DNA from: Cyanobacteria bacterium REEB446
GTDB lineage: Bacteria; Cyanobacteriota; Vampirovibrionia; LMEP-6097
Assembly: GCA_018970325.1 (NCBI GenBank)
Contig: JAGWWP010000017.1
Coordinates: forward strand, 1-41,202
DNA length: 41,202 nt
Direction of reading: 5' to 3'
Shown: positions 35,906-41,202 of the stretch, piece by piece
How positions within the stretch are numbered: position 1 is the stretch's first letter
Layout of the letters: every line of letters begins with the position of its first letter
The notes under the pieces: model-generated
Seen by the model: only the letters and a program-made list of their open reading frames with translations
What the model was told of the DNA's origin: nothing
Database searches by the model: none
Position numbers and translations under genes: made by a program

Positions 35906-37473
35906 GCTGCAACAAGTCCAGCATCAATATCTGGGATTTTATCCGCAATGCCAGAACGTAAGATTTTCTTTTCTTTGTTGTCTATACTTGAAATTACCCA
36001 GTTTTTAACAGGTGCAAATAAAGTTCCAGCAAATGGCAAGAAGGTAGCATTAGTTAAACCTTTACTCCACCCTTCAAAACGTTCCTTCCATGATTCTAAA
36101 GACTTAAGGTCCGAAAGGGAGCCACCAAAATCTATCCTCACTTTCATCAAACCATTTAAGACAGTGGAAACTAAAAGCTTCTGAGCCATAATCGCAGAAG
36201 ACTTCAACTTAACCCCTTTTTCTATATTCTCTAAATCTTCAGCGTTCACTGTTTCATGCTTCCTTAACTTATCAAATACCGATAAAGTTCTTATTGCAAG
36301 CATTGAATTAGCTGGTATATCTAAAATCACAGACATGAATCTCTGTAAGGTTCTTGCAACAAAATCACCTTGATCTCTTACAGCACCACCTCGATTATCA
36401 CCCAAGAAAGATAAGCCTTTAAATGCTTGAGCTAGGGCTTGAACACGCTCGCTAGGATCTGAGATGTCTTTAAATTTACTCTGCTCAATAATATCAATAA
36501 AGTTACTCACCGAATCTCGAATCTTATCTTTAGTAGAATCTTCTAACCCTAAATAAGATGACATAGATAAAATCTTCTCTGGCAGACGGTATTTACCACT
36601 TTCTTCTTTATGGGTTAGTCCATCTAGCAAATTATTCCACTGGTTTTTAAACAGCATGGCATTGGTAAGTAATCCACCAACGCCGTTCATCAGCATCAAA
36701 GGATTTCCCTTAGAAGTATCTACCAATCGATTCAAGTCCCCGACACTCTTCACCAAAGGAAAAAAACCTAGTCCTCTGTCTGCAAGATCATTTAAAAAAT
36801 TACTATTTTTAAAATCTGGATTAGGATTAGCTCGTGGGTCAGCCTTCTCCATCATATTTAAACTAAGTGAAGCTAATTTTAATAAACCAAAAGCCCCCAT
36901 TATTTTACTGGAAATAAAAACTAAGGGTTTAGTAACCATGGTAAGAGCTTTTGCCACAGGATTCTTTGCCGTTGTCTCATATTGACTACGTCCTGACCCT
37001 AAAAGGAAAGCTGGTATAGCTTCCACTAAAGTATTAAACTCCTCAGCATCTAATTTCGGCTGAGCCCCTTTATTTATAAGATTTGCTGGTGCGTTAAGGA
37101 TCTGCTGAAATTGCCTTTGCGCAGCAGACAGAGATGATGTTTCTTCTTTTAAAAGCTCTTGCTGATTAGCAAGTAAGAATTGTACCCCACCCCACAATGC
37201 ACCTAAATTTACAAGAGACTTCGGTAGAGATCTTTTCTTTTCATGCCCAAGCTGATAAGCTGCGATACCTGATTGAAGCTTTTCAAAATTTATTTTCCCC
37301 TTTTGTTCACCCTCTTCATAATAGGACTTTGGTATCGTTAAAGGTCGATAAGTCCCAGGCGGAATACGCTTAGCAAGCTCTTTTGGGTCTGGGACATCAA
37401 TATTACCTAAACCAAGAGGCGGCAGAGCCTCTTTAAGAGAGCTTAAATTAAGTGGATTGATTCCCATTGACAA
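35902..37473 (-). CDS. Large hypothetical protein with hydrophobic helices (523 aa)
   Basis: No family is recognised. The N-terminal 60 residues are Pro-rich. Moderately hydrophobic helices lie near 100-120, 145-165, 180-215 and 265-285, and amphipathic helices fill the rest. A segment near 360-385 (RGGAVRDQGDFVARTLQRF) is well structured. There is no signal peptide. The style (soluble, helical, hydrophobic patches, Leu/Lys/Ser-rich) is like that of the other unknown proteins at 20588-23669 and 28735-31123. It diverges from ldpA across a 93-bp region containing a dyad, and its stop interlocks with that of the ROK kinase. Confidence 0.65.
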   Translation of the reverse strand: MSMGINPLNLSSLKEALPPLGLGNIDVPDPKELAKRIPPGTYRPLTIPKSYYEEGEQKGKINFEKLQSGIAAYQLGHEKKRSLPKSLVNLGALWGGVQFLLANQQELLKEETSSLSAAQRQFQQILNAPANLINKGAQPKLDAEEFNTLVEAIPAFLLGSGRSQYETTAKNPVAKALTMVTKPLVFISSKIMGAFGLLKLASLSLNMMEKADPRANPNPDFKNSNFLNDLADRGLGFFPLVKSVGDLNRLVDTSKGNPLMLMNGVGGLLTNAMLFKNQWNNLLDGLTHKEESGKYRLPEKILSMSSYLGLEDSTKDKIRDSVSNFIDIIEQSKFKDISDPSERVQALAQAFKGLSFLGDNRGGAVRDQGDFVARTLQRFMSVILDIPANSMLAIRTLSVFDKLRKHETVNAEDLENIEKGVKLKSSAIMAQKLLVSTVLNGLMKVRIDFGGSLSDLKSLESWKERFEGWSKGLTNATFLPFAGTLFAPVKNWVISSIDNKEKKILRSGIADKIPDIDAGLVAA

Positions 37474-37506
37474 GCGAATTATCGTAAAGTTACAATAATC
37501 ACATCA

Positions 37507-37540
37507 TGTATTACACTTTAATTCTACAAGACGTAATACA
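37507..37540. promoter_or_regulatory. Dyad TGTATTAC-N18-GTAATACA between divergent genes
   Basis: A perfect 8-bp inverted repeat (37507-37514 and 37533-37540) with an 18-nt spacer lies in the short region between the 523-aa gene and ldpA. It has the form of an operator for a dimeric regulator and could control either gene. The regulator is unknown. Confidence 0.4.
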
Positions 37541-37553
37541 CATTAATCAAGTT

Positions 37554-37558
37554 AAGGA
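37554..37558 (+). promoter_or_regulatory. Ribosome binding site deciding the AUU start of ldpA
   Basis: AAGGA lies 8 nt before ATT 37567, an ideal spacing. No ATG, GTG or TTG is available in this frame between the upstream stop and the conserved N-terminus. Confidence 0.6.
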
Positions 37559-37566
37559 ATCTCTTT

Positions 37567-38625
37567 ATTTCAGAAAGCATTAAAAACTCTCTTAGTAATC
37601 ACTCCTATCATAAGCTAATCGTCGGGGCTTCTCTGAAAGATTTAGCGAGTATCAGAGATTATTCTTACTATTTTACTCATGCTGGAGCAGATGTAATAGA
37701 CATTTCCGCATTCCCACATTCTGTAATTGCCGCTAATCGAGGTATAAACGAGGCTTTAGAAGAATTAAAAATATCAGCAAACAGTCAAACTACTCAAAAG
37801 AAAGCATCTCCTCCTAAACCACTATTAATGGTCAGTGTAAATATTGATAAAGACCCGCATTTCAGAAGAATCATAGTTAACGAAGATAAATGTACTAAAT
37901 GTCAGCTCTGTATACCAAGCTGCCCATCGGCAGCTTTTAGTGATTTAAATATCTTCAGTTATGAAGCTGATTTATGCTTTGGCTGCTCTAACTGTCTTGA
38001 ATACTGCCCTTACGATGCCTTAGATTTTGAAAACTGGTCAGCATCGAACCCACTTGAGTTAAATCGATTATTTCTACTAGGAGCCTCTGCCTTTGAAATC
38101 CACTTGGGGGCTAATCTTGAGGCATTAGAAAATTTCTACTTAAAACTTGATTTAAATTCCGTAAAACTCGAATCATTTTCGATTGGTTCCGAAAAAATGA
38201 CAGATCTGGAGCTTGCTGAATCAGCGATATTTATCGCAAAAATGACACGTGAGCAGCCCAACTTTGAAGATCGCTTGATTATCATTCAATGTGACGGAAT
38301 TCCACAGTCTGGTGCAAGACTTCCGAACAACACTGATAAAGATTTAAAAAGCATACATAACGCAGACTTAGTTTTAAAAGCACTGAAAAAAAATAATTTA
38401 CTTCTACCTAATATTTTCGTGCAAATCGCTGGCGGCATTGATGATAAAAGCCTAGCTAAAGCACACGCTTTAGGTGTTGAGATTCATGGTATCGCCATTG
38501 GCTCTTGGCTCAGAAAGAAAATATTAGAACTTAATGCAGAGGAAGCTAAGCATTTATGTAAAAAGATCATTAATCAGTCTAAAACAAATGCCGAAAATTA
38601 CAGAAATCTTGCTGTACAAAAATAG
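37567..38625 (+). CDS. ldpA: LdpA-like 2[4Fe-4S] protein
   Basis: LdpA of cyanobacteria is an iron-sulfur protein linked to redox input to the circadian clock. From the proposed ATT start the protein has 352 aa. The N-terminus (HKLIVGASLKDL, then AGADVIDIS) matches LdpA. A ferredoxin-like insert carries two CxxCxxCxxxCP clusters at Cys109, 112, 115, 119 and 137, 140, 143, 147. The LdpA C-terminal domain follows, with QCDGIPQSG and QIAGGIDDKS. Starting at the first ATG (37828) would remove 87 conserved residues, so the longer form is right. Its cofactor role is clear. A clock function in a non-photosynthetic bacterium is doubtful. The next gene follows after 45 nt. Confidence 0.88.
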   Translation: MSESIKNSLSNHSYHKLIVGASLKDLASIRDYSYYFTHAGADVIDISAFPHSVIAANRGINEALEELKISANSQTTQKKASPPKPLLMVSVNIDKDPHFRRIIVNEDKCTKCQLCIPSCPSAAFSDLNIFSYEADLCFGCSNCLEYCPYDALDFENWSASNPLELNRLFLLGASAFEIHLGANLEALENFYLKLDLNSVKLESFSIGSEKMTDLELAESAIFIAKMTREQPNFEDRLIIIQCDGIPQSGARLPNNTDKDLKSIHNADLVLKALKKNNLLLPNIFVQIAGGIDDKSLAKAHALGVEIHGIAIGSWLRKKILELNAEEAKHLCKKIINQSKTNAENYRNLAVQK

Positions 38626-38670
38626 ATTTAACCACTAAGATGGGTATATTAATAAAAGAGACTTAACTTA

Positions 38671-40026
38671 ATGGTAAATATCGTTAAAGATGACGTACAA
38701 AAAATAGTAGATTTATTACCGAAAGAAGTTAAACAGATTTTACTAAATCATGATCTAACGAAGTTAATAGAAATAGTTCTAGACTTAGGTCGTATTCCAG
38801 AAGCTAGATTTTCTAAACAAAAAACTATAATGCTTGGTGAAAGAATCGTCACTCAGAGCTTTCTTGATGATATCGTCGCAAGAGTTGGTGAATTCAATGA
38901 CTCTAACAGAGCTGGTCTTGAAGGTACTCTGCATAGAATTAGCTGCATTAGAAATAAAATTAATAAAATCGTTGGTTTAACCATGCGAGTCGGCAGGTCG
39001 GTATTCGGCACTGTTGATATTATAAAAGACTGCTTGCAGGAGTCTAAATCCCTTTTACTACTAGGACCTCCTGGTGTAGGTAAAACTACTATTCTTAGAG
39101 AAATAGCTTATAAAATCTCTACTGAACAGGAACAGAGAGTGGTAGTAATAGACACGTCGAATGAAATAGGTGGAGATGGCGATATACCGCACCCAGCTAT
39201 CGGTAGAGCACGTAGAATGCAGCTCCCTAAGCACCTTCAACAGCACGACATCATGATAGAAGCTGTAGAAAATCATATGCCCGAAGTTATTATCATTGAT
39301 GAGATAGGCACTCAGGAAGAGGCTTACGCCGCAAGAACTATCGCAGAGCGAGGTGTTAGATTAATCGGCACAGCTCATGGAATTAACCTTGAGAACATAA
39401 TACAGAACCCTACTTTAAGCGACCTGATCGGTGGAATAGAGTCTGTGACTTTAGGTGATGACGAAGCACGTAAACGCGGAACGAGGAAGACCATCTTAGA
39501 GAGAGCTTCTAAGCCTACTTTTGATATTTGTGTTGAAATTATAGATCGCTATACTGTAAATGTTCACAAGAATACGGCTATGAGCGTGGATTCTATATTA
39601 AGAGGATGGACAGTTCAGCCTGAACTTCGCACTCGAAATAAAGATACTGATGAAATTACCATATTAGAAAAACCTTACAGGGAAGAGCCTTCTAGCCAAA
39701 TCAGCAATTTCCCTTTCAGCAAAGACGGTAATAGCCTAGCGATTTATCCTTATGCCATATCTAAGTCACTACTAAAGCGCTCTTTAAGTGGACATGATAT
39801 TGAGCTTACTATCGCAAATACCATCGATGAAGCAGATATGATATTCGCTCTGAAAAGCTATGCTCAGCCAGATGCTCAGATATATGAAATTTCTCGCAAG
39901 AAAAAAATCCCGATTAAAATCGTCGAAGAAAATTCTCTATTAAGCATCAGAAGCACTCTTGAAGATATAGTAAACGATATCCCCTATGCTGATGATGAGC
40001 CTTGGACTAAGCTGAATAACTACTAA
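38671..40026 (+). CDS. Ycf45-like AAA/SpoIIIAA-type ATPase
   Basis: This is an ATPase of the Ycf45 family found in cyanobacteria and some plastids, related to SpoIIIAA. Walker A GPPGVGKT is at 132-139 and Walker B VIIIDEIGT at 206-214. Between them lies DTSNEIGGDGDIPHPAIGRA (161-180), a family hallmark, and GTAHGINLENI follows. The N-terminal 110 residues precede the ATPase. The C-terminal 110 residues include a conserved-looking LSGHDIEL and SYAQPDAQIYEI. Cyanobacterial members often carry an R3H nucleic-acid-binding domain, which I do not see clearly here. It lies 45 nt after ldpA. The stop codon begins a 14-bp palindrome. Confidence 0.88.
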   Translation: MVNIVKDDVQKIVDLLPKEVKQILLNHDLTKLIEIVLDLGRIPEARFSKQKTIMLGERIVTQSFLDDIVARVGEFNDSNRAGLEGTLHRISCIRNKINKIVGLTMRVGRSVFGTVDIIKDCLQESKSLLLLGPPGVGKTTILREIAYKISTEQEQRVVVIDTSNEIGGDGDIPHPAIGRARRMQLPKHLQQHDIMIEAVENHMPEVIIIDEIGTQEEAYAARTIAERGVRLIGTAHGINLENIIQNPTLSDLIGGIESVTLGDDEARKRGTRKTILERASKPTFDICVEIIDRYTVNVHKNTAMSVDSILRGWTVQPELRTRNKDTDEITILEKPYREEPSSQISNFPFSKDGNSLAIYPYAISKSLLKRSLSGHDIELTIANTIDEADMIFALKSYAQPDAQIYEISRKKKIPIKIVEENSLLSIRSTLEDIVNDIPYADDEPWTKLNNY

Positions 40027-40038
40027 GCTCGCGAGCTT
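40025..40038. repeat. 14-bp perfect palindrome at the ycf45-like stop codon
   Basis: aagctcgcgagctt is self-complementary and overlaps the TAA stop of the ATPase gene. It sits between two convergent genes and may act as a weak terminator hairpin or be the core of a small repeat. Confidence 0.6.
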
Positions 40039-40078
40039 GAGAGTATGTAGGCGAATTTCTATGGTGCCTGTAAAGACT

Positions 40079-40702
40079 TTAGTGTTGAAAAACAGCCTGA
40101 AGGAGTTTTTCTCGATCAGGTTCTGGCATATAGGCCAATCGATTTCTCACCTCTCCAATAGGAGGAATAACTTTGCTTCCATTATTTGTGTCTGCGTATC
40201 GTAATCTTTTTGCCGCCCCAAATGTTGTTCCAATAGAACTAATTTGTCCAAATTGATTATCACCAGGCTGAGCTAAAATAGTTGGCAAATCTTCTATCCG
40301 TAGACCTTGTTTCAAACGCTCTGGATCGGTATTTTTAGCATAGAATTCTACCGCTTCTTGTATGTTCGCAGTAGGTATGAACTCGCCAGATAAACTTGTT
40401 CTATTTCGAACCTCTTGATTATAATTATTAACATAATCATTATTGAATCGATCATCTGCTGCTTGCTGAGCCTTGATCTCGGCACGCAAAGACTGCTCTA
40501 CACATCGCCCATTTGCAGAGGGGATATTAACATTACTAATGGATTTACCTGCTGGATCAAGTTTGCAGAGAAATGGATTAGTTGCTGCGTAGGTCACAGT
40601 CCCTACAGCGCCAGCCGTAACTAAACCCAGAAAACCAGACGTAATTCTAACGAGAGGGTTTGATAGCCATGACTTCGTGGAACCACTACGCGGCTTCGTC
40701 AT
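40079..40702 (-). CDS. Hypothetical single-pass membrane protein (207 aa)
   Basis: A basic, Ser-rich N-terminus (1-13) is followed by one hydrophobic Gly/Ala/Val-rich helix at about 17-39, so the protein is likely membrane-anchored or exported. The rest is hydrophilic, with a Gln/Asn/Ala helix near 80-100 and two cysteines (about 46 and 67) that could form a disulfide. No family is recognised. Its ATG overlaps the TGA stop of the upstream small ORF (ATGA), indicating translational coupling. Confidence 0.6.
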   Translation of the reverse strand: MTKPRSGSTKSWLSNPLVRITSGFLGLVTAGAVGTVTYAATNPFLCKLDPAGKSISNVNIPSANGRCVEQSLRAEIKAQQAADDRFNNDYVNNYNQEVRNRTSLSGEFIPTANIQEAVEFYAKNTDPERLKQGLRIEDLPTILAQPGDNQFGQISSIGTTFGAAKRLRYADTNNGSKVIPPIGEVRNRLAYMPEPDREKLLQAVFQH

Positions 40703-40911
40703 GCTATAAGAGCGGTGTTTAGAGGTTTGAGACTGAGTCGAGGACGACCCTCGTTTTCCTTGTGAGGACTGTTGCTAATCCCAACAAGTAAATACTGATA
40801 AGTGTTTGCATTAAGAGTCTTTTCAATTAGATTTTCATTCGGATCTTTTAGAGAATTTAGTTCCAAAAGATCATACGTATAGGAAGCTATTAAAGCTAGT
40901 AGATAAAGCAT
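40699..40911 (-). CDS. Small hypothetical ORF containing the end-repeat block (70 aa)
   Basis: The frame has a short hydrophobic N-terminus, then a Leu/Asn-rich segment, then a basic tail. Residues about 18-50 are encoded by the 85-bp block that recurs, disrupted, at 1-141. The frame stays open upstream of ATG 40911 back to the TAA at 40990, which also ends the IstA remnant in the same phase, so a longer decayed gene is possible. The ATGA overlap with the next gene favours translation. Confidence 0.4.
   Translation of the reverse strand: MLYLLALIASYTYDLLELNSLKDPNENLIEKTLNANTYQYLLVGISNSPHKENEGRPRLSLKPLNTALIA
40766..40850 (-). repeat. Uninterrupted copy of the 85-bp end-repeat block
   Basis: The reverse complement aligns with 1-36 plus 93-141. 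This copy lacks the 56-bp insertion and keeps an open frame, so it is probably the ancestral form. Confidence 0.8.
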
Positions 40912-40989
40912 ATCCAGTAGAATCTGCTTTGAAGATGTTAATTTTGCAGCAAGCTGAAAATCATTCAGACAGAGAGATGGAAAGATTTC

Positions 40990-41202
40990 TTAAAGAAAAT
41001 GTTTGTGCAAAATATTTTTTTTAGTTCCTCGATTGCTTGGGAAAAGCTTACGCTGAAGCTCTAATCCAGAGAGCTTTTCAATATCTTTAAAGCTTAATCC
41101 TAAATTTTCTAGCTTTTGCAGATAGCCTCTAACTGTCTTTCTGCTTACCCCTAAAGCTTTTTCTATCTCTGTATTGTTAGAACCCGCTTCATTAAGCCGT
41201 TT
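40990..41202 (-). pseudogene. IS21-family IstA transposase remnant (partial, runs off the window)
   Basis: The minus strand from the right edge encodes about 70 residues. They contain a helix-turn-helix, TEIEKALGVSRKTVRGYL, then GLSFKDIEKLSGLELQRKLFP. This is the N-terminal DNA-binding region of IS21 IstA transposases, where the Leu-Phe-Pro element normally leads into the DDE catalytic domain. Here the frame stops 16 residues later and no catalytic domain follows, so the copy is truncated. The start lies beyond the window. Confidence 0.7.

Noticed and set aside
1..41202. CRISPR array or cas genes
   Set aside because: No regularly spaced direct repeats and no Cas-like protein are present. The lone SF2 helicase lacks a Cas3 HD domain or Cas neighbours.

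Overview
The window is AT-rich bacterial chromosome. It reads as a non-photosynthetic relative of Cyanobacteria (Melainabacteria/Vampirovibrionia type). The evidence is an LdpA-like iron-sulfur protein and a Ycf45-type ATPase side by side, both families typical of the cyanobacterial lineage, with no photosynthesis gene in 41 kb. The lineage call is an inference from gene content only.

Layout. 1-850: degenerate accessory DNA. Its first 141 bases match, in inverted orientation, a block near the right end. 850-2630: a SulP anion transporter/carbonic anhydrase unit, apparently broken by a frameshift and a truncation. 2697-3899: dxr. 4027-7584: a very large SF2 helicase of unknown role ending 1 nt from a tRNA-Leu(UAG). 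7802-10938 (minus): comM then argH. 11088-11870: unknown protein. 12088-16790 (minus): mutS followed by an unusual membrane permease-like/hotdog thioesterase fusion. 16983-17438: two tiny unknown genes. 17721-20288 (minus): topA. 20588-23669: two large lineage-specific helical proteins. 23732-24247: 5-formyltetrahydrofolate cyclo-ligase. 24393-28501 (minus): carB overlapping aroE, with a 121-bp palindromic element at the aroE stop. 28735-31123: a tandem pair of paralogous unknown proteins. 31120-33632 (minus): an NTF2-like protein, tilS and hpt. 33642-35905: asparaginase, HIT protein, ROK kinase. 35902-37473 (minus): large unknown protein. 37567-40026: ldpA (probable AUU start) and ycf45-like ATPase. 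40079-41202 (minus): two small unknown genes behind an IS21 IstA remnant.

How it works together. The housekeeping genes cover isoprenoid (dxr), arginine/pyrimidine (argH, carB), shikimate (aroE), purine salvage (hpt), tRNA-Ile lysidine (tilS), folate and DNA maintenance (mutS, topA, comM) functions. Between them sit several unrecognised, mostly cytosolic helical or hydrophobic proteins, which are probably lineage-specific. The most notable points are the permease/enediyne-type thioesterase fusion, the palindromic elements that supply stop codons, the AUU-started ldpA, the tandem paralogue pair, the inverted repeat block with a 56-bp insertion at the window ends, and recurrent -10-like boxes 6-9 nt ahead of start codons lacking Shine-Dalgarno sites, which suggests leaderless mRNAs.
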